A stretch of 64,000 nt of DNA from Globisporangium splendens (lineage: Eukaryota > Oomycota > Peronosporomycetes > Pythiales > Pythiaceae): contig VFIW01000008.1 of NCBI GenBank assembly GCA_006386115.1, positions 496,001 to 560,000 of the forward strand, read 5' to 3'. Numbering within the stretch: the first letter of the stretch is position 1; the number at the start of each line of letters is the position of its first letter. Both the position numbers and the translations under genes were made by a program. A model generated the notes under the pieces. The model saw only the letters and a program-made list of their open reading frames with translations. It was not told the origin of the DNA and searched no databases. Below are positions 41,653-50,828 of the stretch, one piece after another.

Positions 41653-44600
41653 ATGGCCACTCACGCGTTGCTCTCGGAGCACGATACGTCACAGAACTAC
41701 GGGAGCATCGCTGCCAACGAGAACAAGCAGTTTATTGACAAGAAGCAGCGGGCGTCAAGTAGCTCGTATGCGCGAGCATCGTGGTGGTCGAAGCTCTTCT
41801 TTTCGTACGCGAATCCGGTGATGGAGGTTGGCAACGCGCGACAGCTGAATCACGACGATCTATGGGAGCTGGACGGCGAGAGCAAGACGACTGTGGCGTT
41901 TGAGACATTCAAGGCGCAGTATGCGAGACACGACAAGTCGGTGGAGAGAGCGCTGCTTGCGACGTACGGCTGGGACTTCTTTGTGTGTGGACTCGGATGG
42001 CTCGTGATAGCTGCGTGCAGTGTGTTTGCGCCCGTCGTGCTGCGCCATGTGATCGACGCGTTCAGTGCACCTGAGATGAATACCGACGATTTGGTGGTGT
42101 GGCTCGGCGCATTCTTTGTATCGCGTCTTGTGAATACCTTTCTCAGCGCTCATTTGAACTTTCGATTGCAAAACGTGCTGATCCGGCTGACAGTCTCGCT
42201 GAAGTGCTTGCTGTTTGAGAAAGCCATGAAACGAAGCGTGAACAGCAAGAGCGTTCCGGATGCCGTCGATATCTCCAATTTGTTTACTGCGGATATGGAC
42301 AACATCGTCTGGTCGGGAACCCAGCTCAACGCCGTGTGGATCATGCCGATTCAGATTGTGGCGATTCTGTATTTATTGTATCTCGTGCTGGATCTTGCAG
42401 TGCTCGCGGGCGTCGGTGTTATCGTGGTGACATTGGTCCTCAATTTGGTAGTCTCAAAAGGATTCATCAATGCGTACGAAGAAGTCGCAGGCGTTAAAGA
42501 TAGTCGCATGAAATCGGTCAAAGAAGTGTTTGGTGCAATCCAGACGGTCAAGTTGTACGCGTGGGAGGCGAAGTTTCTGGAGAAGATCCGGTCGTGGCGA
42601 GCGAAGGAGATGAAGTTGATCGCGCGGTACATGTACATCGTCCAGTTTGCGATGTTCCTCTTCTTCATGACCCCCATGTGCGTCTCAGTGGCGTCATTTG
42701 CGGTCTACGCGCTAGCCATGAAGAAAACACTGACAGCAAGCAAGGTGTTTACATCAATGGTGCTATTTGGCTCCATCCGTAGTCCACTCTCCAACCTGCC
42801 GGAAGCAATTCAGACCCTTGTACAAGCCCGCATCTCTCTGAGAAGAATTGAGACCTTTTTGTCGATGGAAGAAGTTGGTTCAAGTTGTGTGTCCCATGAC
42901 GCTAGAGAGTATCCCGACGACGTTGTCGTCTGCATGAAGCAAACGTCGATTTCTTGGAGTTCTTCAACTACGAGTGATTCAAAACCAAGCCACTCGTTTC
43001 CTGGTTTATCGAACATCAGTCTGGAATTCAAGCGCGGAGATTTCGTGGTAATCCACGGTGCTGTCGGAACTGGGAAGTCGTCTTTATGCTCGGCATTACT
43101 AGGAGAAGTGTCAATCACCAGTGGGAGCATTTTTGTGCGTGGCAACAGCATCGCTTACTATTCGCAGCAACCGTGGGTTCAGAACATGACTCTTCGTGAC
43201 AATATCCTGTTTGGTCAAACTTTCCATGCTGAAAAGTATGCTCGAGTCCTGGACGCGTGTGGTCTTTTGCCCGATCTCCAAGAGTACCCGGTGGGAGATC
43301 AAACAGAAATCGGTCAGAAAGGCGTGAATCTGTCGGGGGGTCAAAAAGCGCGTCTTTGCTTAGCACGAGCGTGCTACTCTGACGCTGACATCTACATCTT
43401 AGACTCTCCGTTGGCAGCTGTGGACGCTGTGGTTCAGAACGAGATCTTCAACAAGTGTTTGTGCGGAATTTTGGCGATGAAGACGATTGTCCTGGTGACT
43501 CACAATCCAGAGATCATAACGTCAGAGGCTGTAGATGTTAAAGTGCTGGTGGCTGACGGCAGCGTGACGTTTACGCGACTTCACCGAAACGAGAGAGACC
43601 GATCAAGAGATGATTTGAAGAATCGTATTTCAAGTACGGCTTGCGATGCAGGAGCCCAGGGAGCTAAGCGAAGTGATAATGGCCAAACCAATCCAGGTAA
43701 ACTGATTGAAGTCGAAGAACGAGCAGAAGGAAGGGTCTCAAAAGGCATTTTCACACTGTACTTCAAGGCACTGGGTGGGGTTCCACACATGATGGTGCTC
43801 ATACTCATTCTCGTCACTGCACAAGGTTTCCAAGTCGCAAGTGATTTTTGGTTGAGTCTTTGGACTGGGAAGATGAACCATGAAGCGGATCAGCAGGCGT
43901 CCGTGCAAACGAATTTTGAGATCTATGGTGCCCTGGGACTCTCAACCGCTGTATTTGTGCTACTTCGCTCCTTGATGATTGCATACGTTGGGCTTCGTGC
44001 ATCCAGATTCCTATTTGATGTCATGACGATGTCGTTACTTCAAGCACCTTTGCGGTTCTTTGACGCGAACCCGATTGGAAGGATCATCAATCGGTACTCG
44101 GATGACATTTCGTCCATTGATATTGAGTTGTCGTTCAATCTGGGGTGCGTCCTCGTCGCCATCATTACGACGACGTTCCAGTTGGCAACAGCCATTTACG
44201 TGATTCAATATGTCGGTCTACTACTTGTTCCTCTCGCAGTGGTGTACGTCTGGACTGGGCACATTTACTTGATGCCGTCAAGAGAAATCGCAAGGCTTCT
44301 GAAGGTCGCCGCGTCACCAGTTCTCAGCCATGTCTCGCAGTCTGAGGAAGGAGTACTTGTGCTTCGAGCGTTTGGTCCTCGATTTGTTCAACGAGCAATC
44401 GCGGAGAATTTCAAACGAATCGATGACAACAATCGCGTATGGTATGCCGATGCTTTGGTGAACCAATGGTTTGGAATCCGAATTCAACTAGTGGGCTGCG
44501 GGATCGTTATCCTGATCGTTTCTGCCGTCGTATGGCTGAAAGATGTCCTATCTCCAGGGTTAGTGGGACTGGCATTTATGTATGCAGTCAGCAACGACGA

Positions 44601-45489
44601 AGAATTGGTTTATCTTGTCCGAGTTTGGGCCAGATTGGAGTTAAGTATGGTGAGTCCAGAACGTATTTTGGAGTATGCCAGCATCGAGCCTGAGAGCCAC
44701 GACAAGATCGTCACTTTCGAGCCAAGTGAGACCAACTGGCCTCAACACGGAAGTATCACATTCGAGAACGTCGTGTTCAGCTACAAACCAGGAGGAGCTC
44801 CCGTTCTGAAGGGTGTGTCGTTCGAGATCCGTGAAAACGAAAAGATTGGCATCGTTGGTCGCACGGGCGCCGGGAAGTCCAGTCTGACGATGGCACTGTT
44901 CCGAATCAATGAGCTGGTCGCGGGCCGCATCCTGATTGATGGTGTGGATATCTCCAGGATGAATTTGCAAACGCTTCGCTCTCGTCTTTCGATCATCCCA
45001 CAAGCACCAGTGCTCTTCAAGGGAAGCATGCGTGCGTACATGGATCCATTTGGAGGCTACGATGACGCCGCCATTTGGACTGCGTTCGAAAAGGTCGGGA
45101 TGAAGGATATGATCAGTAGCCTGGACAATAAACTGGACCATGAGCTGAGCGAGAACGGTGAGAACTTCAGCGTGGGCGAGCGTCAGATGCTGTGTCTGGC
45201 GCGCGCATTGCTGCGGCGATCGCGCGTTGTGGTGATGGATGAGGCGACCGCGTCGATTGATCACGGTACCGAGAAGAAGCTGCAGGAGATGATCGCGCAC
45301 GAGTTTGCGAATGCGACGGTGGTGACGATAGCGCATCGGTTGGCGACCGTGTTGGAGAGCGACCGCGTGCTGGTGTTGGAGAATGGCAGCGTCGTGGAGT
45401 TCGATGCGCCTCGCTCGCTGGTGCGCAACGGCGGCGTGTTTCACGAACTGGCAAAGGAAGGAGGGTACTTGAAGCAGCTCTTGGAGTAG
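41653..45489 (+). CDS. ABCC (MRP)-type ABC transporter, copy 2
   Basis: 1278 residues from the ATG at 41653; the frame is open slightly upstream but without an ATG. Same layout as copy 1: an ABCC linker (WWSKLFFSYANPVMEVGN), TMD1, NBD1 (Walker A GAVGTGKSS, signature LSGGQKARLCLARA), TMD2, NBD2. The proteins are similar throughout but moderately diverged, except for the last ~280 residues (from VSPERILEY), which are nearly identical. It is oriented like copy 1 and lies about 5.6 kb downstream of its end, with five unrelated genes or fragments between them. A tandem duplication followed by gene conversion fits. The part of the gene just before the tract uses more A/T at third positions than the tract itself, by eye. 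Confidence 0.95.
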   Translation: MATHALLSEHDTSQNYGSIAANENKQFIDKKQRASSSSYARASWWSKLFFSYANPVMEVGNARQLNHDDLWELDGESKTTVAFETFKAQYARHDKSVERALLATYGWDFFVCGLGWLVIAACSVFAPVVLRHVIDAFSAPEMNTDDLVVWLGAFFVSRLVNTFLSAHLNFRLQNVLIRLTVSLKCLLFEKAMKRSVNSKSVPDAVDISNLFTADMDNIVWSGTQLNAVWIMPIQIVAILYLLYLVLDLAVLAGVGVIVVTLVLNLVVSKGFINAYEEVAGVKDSRMKSVKEVFGAIQTVKLYAWEAKFLEKIRSWRAKEMKLIARYMYIVQFAMFLFFMTPMCVSVASFAVYALAMKKTLTASKVFTSMVLFGSIRSPLSNLPEAIQTLVQARISLRRIETFLSMEEVGSSCVSHDAREYPDDVVVCMKQTSISWSSSTTSDSKPSHSFPGLSNISLEFKRGDFVVIHGAVGTGKSSLCSALLGEVSITSGSIFVRGNSIAYYSQQPWVQNMTLRDNILFGQTFHAEKYARVLDACGLLPDLQEYPVGDQTEIGQKGVNLSGGQKARLCLARACYSDADIYILDSPLAAVDAVVQNEIFNKCLCGILAMKTIVLVTHNPEIITSEAVDVKVLVADGSVTFTRLHRNERDRSRDDLKNRISSTACDAGAQGAKRSDNGQTNPGKLIEVEERAEGRVSKGIFTLYFKALGGVPHMMVLILILVTAQGFQVASDFWLSLWTGKMNHEADQQASVQTNFEIYGALGLSTAVFVLLRSLMIAYVGLRASRFLFDVMTMSLLQAPLRFFDANPIGRIINRYSDDISSIDIELSFNLGCVLVAIITTTFQLATAIYVIQYVGLLLVPLAVVYVWTGHIYLMPSREIARLLKVAASPVLSHVSQSEEGVLVLRAFGPRFVQRAIAENFKRIDDNNRVWYADALVNQWFGIRIQLVGCGIVILIVSAVVWLKDVLSPGLVGLAFMYAVSNDEELVYLVRVWARLELSMVSPERILEYASIEPESHDKIVTFEPSETNWPQHGSITFENVVFSYKPGGAPVLKGVSFEIRENEKIGIVGRTGAGKSSLTMALFRINELVAGRILIDGVDISRMNLQTLRSRLSIIPQAPVLFKGSMRAYMDPFGGYDDAAIWTAFEKVGMKDMISSLDNKLDHELSENGENFSVGERQMLCLARALLRRSRVVVMDEATASIDHGTEKKLQEMIAHEFANATVVTIAHRLATVLESDRVLVLENGSVVEFDAPRSLVRNGGVFHELAKEGGYLKQLLE
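44647..45485 (+). repeat. NBD2 gene-conversion tract, copy in ABC transporter 2
   Basis: Partner of 35157-35995. The left edge is abrupt: the bases just before it differ strongly from those before the copy 1 tract. The right edge coincides with the stop codon. Confidence 0.9.
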
Positions 45490-45816
45490 CAGTGCTGAGT
45501 GAGGCTTCGTTGCCGCTCTAGAAGCGATATGAGTCCTTTAACTTTAGCTCTCGGTCATTTAGCTTCGGCGTACTAGACATGGAAACCGATGTCGTAAATT
45601 CAGCAGTGGCTCAGCTCGAATTGAGTCGCATTCGCCAGCATCGAAGATATTTCGATGCAGTTTCGTAAATCTCAGGCGCTCGCGAATTTGTACACACAGA
45701 AAAAATGCAACATTCTAATTGCCAAATGTTATACTTGATATTTGTATGCTCATACCGGTAAATACCCGCCGGACTTCTATTTGGTGAAATTGGTCACCTC
45801 GTCATTGCCAAAAAGC
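45490..45816. other. Intergenic region, no gene recognised
   Basis: About 330 AT-rich bases between ABC transporter 2 and the LicD gene; a poly-A/T-rich promoter-like region. The LicD frame extends upstream to 45742, but an ATG there is less likely as the start. Confidence 0.4.
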
Positions 45817-46653
45817 ATGGGGCGAGAGCGAGACGCTATCCCTCGATTGTCGCCGCGCTCATGGGCGCTGCGGAAGCTGCGCATCATGCGGCAGACGCGC
45901 CTTGCACTCTTCGCGTCACTCGCAGCCGCCGCGCTCACTGCCGTCGCTCTCTGCGCGCTCGCGTTCCCGTCCAGCAGCAGTCGCTACTCCATGCTCCGCG
46001 GTCTCACGAGATGCATCGCCATGGACGAGTCCCACTTCGACACGCAGTATTTCAACCCGAGCGCATGCATTTCCCCGCGCGAGCGCACGGAAGCGATCCT
46101 GGATCTCGTGAAAACGCTCACAAAATTGCTCGATGAGCGCGACTTGGACTACTGGCTCGACAGCGGCACGCTGCTCGGCCAGTTCCGGCAGCAGAGCGTC
46201 ATACCCTGGGACAACGATGCCGACATCGGCATCACGATGCAGACGTACACGTTCCTGCGCGACAATGCGATGAAGCCATCAATCGCGTCGCCTTTCTACG
46301 AGCTGCAAGTATACGAAAGCGACGTGAATCCGGGCTCGGACCGCGACTGGAATATCCCCGCGCGCTTTGTCGACACCAAGTTCGGCTTGTACGTCGACCT
46401 GTTCGTGTTCACCGAGTCGACGGCGAACGGCATCGCGCTGCTCGGCACCACGCCGTCGAGCAGCTGGGCCGAGTGCGTCAAGTGCATCCAGATCAGCGCG
46501 TTTGCCAAGTGGTTCATCGTGCCCAAGGACTACATGTTCCCGCTGATCCCGTGCCGATTGGACGACTTTGAAGCGCTCTGCCCCGCGAAGCGCACGTTGT
46601 ACCTCACGCACCTCTACGGCGCCGACTTTCGGATCGAAAAGCCCTCATGGTGA
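45817..46653 (+). CDS. LicD-family phosphotransferase, type II membrane protein
   Basis: 278 residues from the ATG at 45817, chosen because it precedes a short basic region and one membrane helix (LALFASLAAAALTAVALCAL) as in Golgi-type enzymes; the frame also holds an upstream ATG at 45742. The LicD pattern follows: DYWLDSGTLLGQFR near 115, then PWDNDADIGI at about 130-139 with the DxD-type acidic cluster, then YVDLFVF. LicD proteins, including fukutin and FKRP, transfer phosphocholine or ribitol-phosphate from CDP precursors to glycans. A cell-wall or surface-glycan role in the Golgi is inferred; the exact substrate is not shown. Confidence 0.82.
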   Translation: MGRERDAIPRLSPRSWALRKLRIMRQTRLALFASLAAAALTAVALCALAFPSSSSRYSMLRGLTRCIAMDESHFDTQYFNPSACISPRERTEAILDLVKTLTKLLDERDLDYWLDSGTLLGQFRQQSVIPWDNDADIGITMQTYTFLRDNAMKPSIASPFYELQVYESDVNPGSDRDWNIPARFVDTKFGLYVDLFVFTESTANGIALLGTTPSSSWAECVKCIQISAFAKWFIVPKDYMFPLIPCRLDDFEALCPAKRTLYLTHLYGADFRIEKPSW

Positions 46654-47592
46654 ATCAGTACTGGGCAAATGGGGGCATCATAGCGCCATAGCGCTACGGA
46701 AATGAGGCGTCCATGTCCGAAAGCCCATGAGCTCTGACGCGCAATGCGTTGGCAAGCAAATCAGTACTGAAGAGAACGGTTATTTATTTTGTAAAGGTTT
46801 ATTGTCAGATACTAATAATATTATTTAAGCGGTTTTATTGAAAATAAACGGGCATTGTGCAATTTGCATCCGTCGCGATTTTTGTGTATCTTTTCTTTCT
46901 GAAGAATACGGCCAACTAAATCCATTTGTGAAGTCGCAATTTGTGCGGGAGAGGCAAACGCAAAAGAAGAAAAAGAAAATGAAGAGCTGCGCGAATGCAC
47001 ATTTTGCAGCGGCGCCTTGCGCTGTGAGGCGCTTCTCTCCTCACTCCCATGTAGTTTCCGTAATGGCCGCACTGTGCAGTCCTCCTTGGATCCAGAAGTC
47101 CCAGGCATGCTCTGCAAGGTCGTTCTCACAAAGTTGCCAGAACTAAGCGGAATTATATGATACTCGGGGATTAGTTGCAATGAGCTTTTGACAAATGGAT
47201 GGCTGCGGTTGCCTATCAGGTCCATTCAAACATTCTCAGCGCTTCCAGCACCTCTGCTTCAGAACACTGCGAGGAGCAGCTTAGCAGGAAGACGAATGAA
47301 CGGATGGATCTCTTCCGCTTCGCGTGTTTCTGAGTTCTGCTTTCTCTGACGCGCTCGTTCTGACGAATCGGGTTCGCGCACAAGTCAGCTCCTCCTCCCA
47401 TCTCAAATGCGCAGGCACCAGCCACACGCAGATGTACTTTTTCCAGAAAAAAAAAAGTTGACTGCGTATCCAAGTTTCCTTCCGGTATAGAGAGAAAATG
47501 AAAAACGAGGTGCACATGCGCGTCAGGAAGCCTCTTCTCCAGTCCTTTTCTTGCTGCCAGCTTCACAAACCAACTCGTCGAGTAGAGTGCAA
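46654..47592. other. Intergenic region, no gene recognised
   Basis: About 940 bases between the LicD and first HEPN-like genes. A 10-A run lies at 47446. Open frames lack family patterns. Confidence 0.4.
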
Positions 47593-48825
47593 ATGGACGC
47601 GAACCCAAGCAGCCAACAAACGATGAATCAACTCCCGTTCTACCGAACGCCAAGCGAGAGCAGTGAGAGCGAGAAAGACATGAGAGTCTCACGTGGCGCG
47701 CTGTCGCCACCAGCTGCTGCGGTTGCAGCGTGTCTGCAAAGCATCATCACCGTGCTGCATCCTGAGTTCCGGCGGTTTGTGCAGCAGTGCGTCAAAGCGC
47801 ATATCCTCGAAGAAGCCCAAGTGACAATGAAGGAGCTGCCCAAGTACAGCGTCGATGCCCACGTGACCGCGATCCTAAACGCTTCGATACAGAAGCACCA
47901 CGATTTTGCTGCGTACCTGAGCTTCGTGCTCACGCACTGGGACGAGTACTTTGAATACAATTGCGGCTCGTACTACGAATTGCGTGCGATCGTGCAGAGC
48001 GTCTTGCGGCTCCGAAACAACGTCGCGCATCAGGTTGAGGTCACTGGGGCCGAGTTGGACACTGCGATGGACATTTTGACACGGTTTGCAGTGTTCATTC
48101 GCGCAAGCAGAGCTACCAGAGACCATATCCGCGCATGCGCCAACGCGATGGAAGCGTCGACACCAATAGCAGTCATGCAAATCAAGCCACAACCACAGCA
48201 TCAGCAGTCTGGTAGTGGCACCTACCTCTTGTGTCCGCAATTAGAGCGAACTCTGTGCCCGAAACTGATGAAGTTTGTGCGCTACGCTGTCGCGAACAGT
48301 GTCTTTCGGGCTCAGCCCATCGAGTTGACAAGGTCGACGTGTGCCGCCCTCGAAGACCAAGTCACAAGCATCTTGCGGTCGGAGATTTTGTCGCCATCGT
48401 CGGCTCCATTTGGCGCTTACTTGCGCTTCATTGACACGAACTGGCACACGGATTTCAAGTTTGTCAAAGCGTACCCTGAGCTTCGGGATGTCGTCAAACA
48501 AGTGTGTCGATACTACGAAGAATTTATCGTCCTGCAAGTCCCAATGAACGCCCAGAAATTCAGCGATGCCGTCGATGCGTTTTCTCAACTTGCCGCATTC
48601 ATCCGAGCAAGTCAGTCCACAGCGTTGAAATTGCATGATTTGCTGCAAATCGCCGAGATCCCGCAGTTACAGCAATCATCATTAGCAGCAAAATCATTTG
48701 CGACTGAGAACAACGTCAAAGGGGTTCGACCGCTGGCGACAATGACTGCACGTGCATTTTCGGAGCGGATAGATGTCGCCGTCATGCTTGTTTTACTGGT
48801 TTTCGTGGCACGTATCGTCGTGTAA
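47593..48825 (+). CDS. Tail-anchored protein with two HEPN/Swt1-like domains
   Basis: 410 residues from the ATG at 47593. Two repeats of about 150 residues are followed by a C-terminal membrane helix (IDVAVMLVLLVFVARIVV) at 393-410 with no lumenal tail: a tail anchor. Each repeat has the order helix with HPEFRRFVQQCVK, a spaced acidic helix, YLSFVLTHWDEYFE, and a helix ending RNNVAH. In repeat 1 the R141-N-x-x-A-H146 is the Rx4-6H motif that defines HEPN nucleases, and the W...F spacing fits the Swt1-type HEPN. In repeat 2 the place of the His is taken by Phe (RYYEEF), so that domain is likely inactive. RNase activity is inferred from the motif only; HEPN domains can also be purely structural. 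Single exon. Confidence 0.65.
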   Translation: MDANPSSQQTMNQLPFYRTPSESSESEKDMRVSRGALSPPAAAVAACLQSIITVLHPEFRRFVQQCVKAHILEEAQVTMKELPKYSVDAHVTAILNASIQKHHDFAAYLSFVLTHWDEYFEYNCGSYYELRAIVQSVLRLRNNVAHQVEVTGAELDTAMDILTRFAVFIRASRATRDHIRACANAMEASTPIAVMQIKPQPQHQQSGSGTYLLCPQLERTLCPKLMKFVRYAVANSVFRAQPIELTRSTCAALEDQVTSILRSEILSPSSAPFGAYLRFIDTNWHTDFKFVKAYPELRDVVKQVCRYYEEFIVLQVPMNAQKFSDAVDAFSQLAAFIRASQSTALKLHDLLQIAEIPQLQQSSLAAKSFATENNVKGVRPLATMTARAFSERIDVAVMLVLLVFVARIVV

Positions 48826-49019
48826 AGTAGTGGATCCATGTTGTAATTAACGAGTGGGGACATACTTCAGCACAAAAGATCGCTCGAGAGCCATCCATTG
48901 GCCAAAGTTGCTTCTTTGTTCTAACCGTACAATTTGTTGTTGGTCTGCTCTCTTTGGGACGAGGTAGAACTTTGGTTTAGTTCAACGTCTTCCGAGTGTC
49001 AAGACTCTCCTTCCTGCAC

Positions 49020-49735
49020 GCTCCAGAGTCCCATCCCTACCTCAGAGAACAAGGAAACGCGCTTGTTGGGGGGTCATGCCGTCGTCGAACTCCTTCGACA
49101 GCTACGCGGCGTCCAGATGCGTCCAGGCGATCATCACCGCGTAGTTTCCAATGCTTGAGGCTTTTGTCCAGAGTTGCATCGGCGCGTGTAACCAACTACC
49201 AGTACCAACCGCGACGAACTCGGTGTCGTAGTGGTGGTGAGCCAAGGGAGGCAAATACTCGGACATAGTGTACACGCAGTCGTCCCAGTTTTGCTTCCCT
49301 GACAGCACAGCCAGCTTGGTTTGTCCCAGGCAGAAAACCCGCCCACACCATCACCGACCCCACCGCTCTGGCGACGCGCACTTAGACGGAGAGGTTGACG
49401 AACGTCCCACCAAGAATGACGAAACCCGTCGGGGTCGTCCAGATTGAACTTCTTCTCGTCTGAGAAGATCAAGGGCGGCCAAATGTCCGAACGGCGGACC
49501 ATCACTTTCGCCCATTCTCGTCGCGCTTGTACGTGGCTTGACGTGAGAGGGAGGGTGGCTTGTATCTTGGTGTACAGCAGCCAGTCGATGTCGTCCGAAA
49601 TGTGTCTGATCGTGCGCGCCGAGCACCTGCACTTGAGCATGACCTTGATCTGCGCAGGCGTGTAATCTCTTGTAGCTGCGGTGCGCACGATCAGACGCAC
49701 CTCCCTCTCCGAGCAAAGGGATGTGCACATATTCG
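49020..49735 (-). mobile_element. Degenerate Tc1/mariner-type transposase
   Basis: Leftward reading from 49730 gives REVRLIVRTAATRDYTPAQI (helix-turn-helix), SARTIRHISDDIDWLLYTKI, ARREWAKVMV, then IFSDEKKFNLDDPDGFRHSW (first catalytic Asp) in one frame. In other frames GSVMVWAGF and KQNWDDCVYTMSEYLPPLA follow, with the second-Asp region reduced to a scrambled WLHAP. The pattern and order are those of mariner-like elements common in oomycetes. Frameshifts and the missing second Asp show it is dead. Terminal inverted repeats were not identified. Confidence 0.7.
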
Positions 49736-49995
49736 GATTCCTCTTTGACGAGTATCTGGTGATCGACCTTTCGTGTGGTTTCGGTTGGTGCGGATCGCCT
49801 GCGTTCTACTCGCTCGCAAGCTCGATCATCCATTACTTGTACGAGAACAGTCGCTACGGTCCAATGGACACGCCGCTGGTGGGGAACGTATGGCGCGGGT
49901 ACATCAAAGTGTACAATCAACGAGCAGCTCAACAGGGTCCAACAAGGCTTGAGAAGGTCGCGACGAAGAAACCACCAGCGCGCCGCTGCACGAGC
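49735..49995 (+). mobile_element. Retroelement reverse-transcriptase-like fragment
   Basis: The frame on the plus strand reads FGFLFDEYLVIDLSCGFGW, then CGSPAFYSLASSIIHYLYENSRYGP and PLVGNVW. The GW.GSPA.YS......I.YLYE pattern resembles an oomycete retrotransposon polyprotein segment (RT region of LTR elements). It abuts the mariner relic on one side and a HEPN-like relic on the other. Identity of the element class is uncertain. Confidence 0.4.
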
Positions 49996-49999
49996 TCTG

Positions 50000-50425
50000 T
50001 TCTTTAGCAAGTTCACTGCACATCAAGGAGAACTGGTCGGTGTTCTTTGAAATATCGGCAGCATACCCTGTGGAGCGCGAGATGATAATTGAGGTGGTTT
50101 ATTTTTTTCCATCTCGCCAATCGCCAGGCGGACTTGAAAATGACCGATTACGAATGCGCCATCGACCTTACCGAGCGCTTTGCCGTGTTGATTGATGCCA
50201 GCAAGACGACCACTACGCAGATTCGCGCGCTGATCGAGGCCAACAGCAGTTTAAAGAGAGAAATATTCTCCGGGAGTCTTCTCGCTTTGATAAAGCGCTG
50301 GTGCACGAAGACGAGCTGCTGACAATGGGGAAACGTGTGCCCGATCCAGTGAGTGCTTTTCCTTTTGTCGTAGTTTTCTTCATTACAATGCTCGTGCTTT
50401 TCGTCGCTTTCTCTCTTTGACATCC
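50000..50425 (+). pseudogene. HEPN/Swt1-like tail-anchored paralogue, dead copy
   Basis: IKENWSVFFEISAAYPVERE near 50022-50080 matches the 'NW..FF........LR' helix of the neighbouring HEPN-like genes. After a frame change at a T7 run (50100-50107), ANRQADLKMTDYECAIDLTERF and LIDASKTTTTQIRALIE match the last helices. A stop follows. In another frame, PDPVSAFPFVVVFFITMLVLFVAF provides the membrane anchor with only a few residues beyond it. The N-terminal half is missing, probably replaced by the transposon debris at 49.0-50.0 kb. Confidence 0.55.
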
Positions 50426-50828
50426 TCAACCAAGCACTTTCTGGTTGGGCATGTCAAACAGCTAGAGCGACCACAATCCCCAGCGTTGTATGCAGCAAGC
50501 GCAATTGCATGCACGCGTACTGGATATAGTGCCTCGTAATGGGTCAATGTTCATGTGTTGTTCGCGTTGTTAAATCATGACCAGAAAAGCGCAATGGATC
50601 CACTTGGACAAACTGGAGGACACTGTTGCCCACATGTCCTTCAGAATGATTGTGCTCACAATCACTCAAGATACCGGTATAATACCAATGTAAAAGCTGG
50701 GGTTGCGAACCTTCAAGCATTTGGCTCAAATGGGTATGAAGAGCTCCATGTGTGTCAACTCTCCTCCTCTGTCCCTCGTGTCCATCACTTCTTCATAGCA
50801 GACTCGGCAGCAGCTACCAGCCGCGGTC
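50426..50828. other. Intergenic region, upstream of second HEPN-like gene
   Basis: About 400 bases; no gene recognised. Confidence 0.4.

Noticed and set aside
47216..47710. Minus-strand frame of 164 codons
   Set aside because: No family pattern and it overlaps the start of the HEPN-like gene on the other strand.
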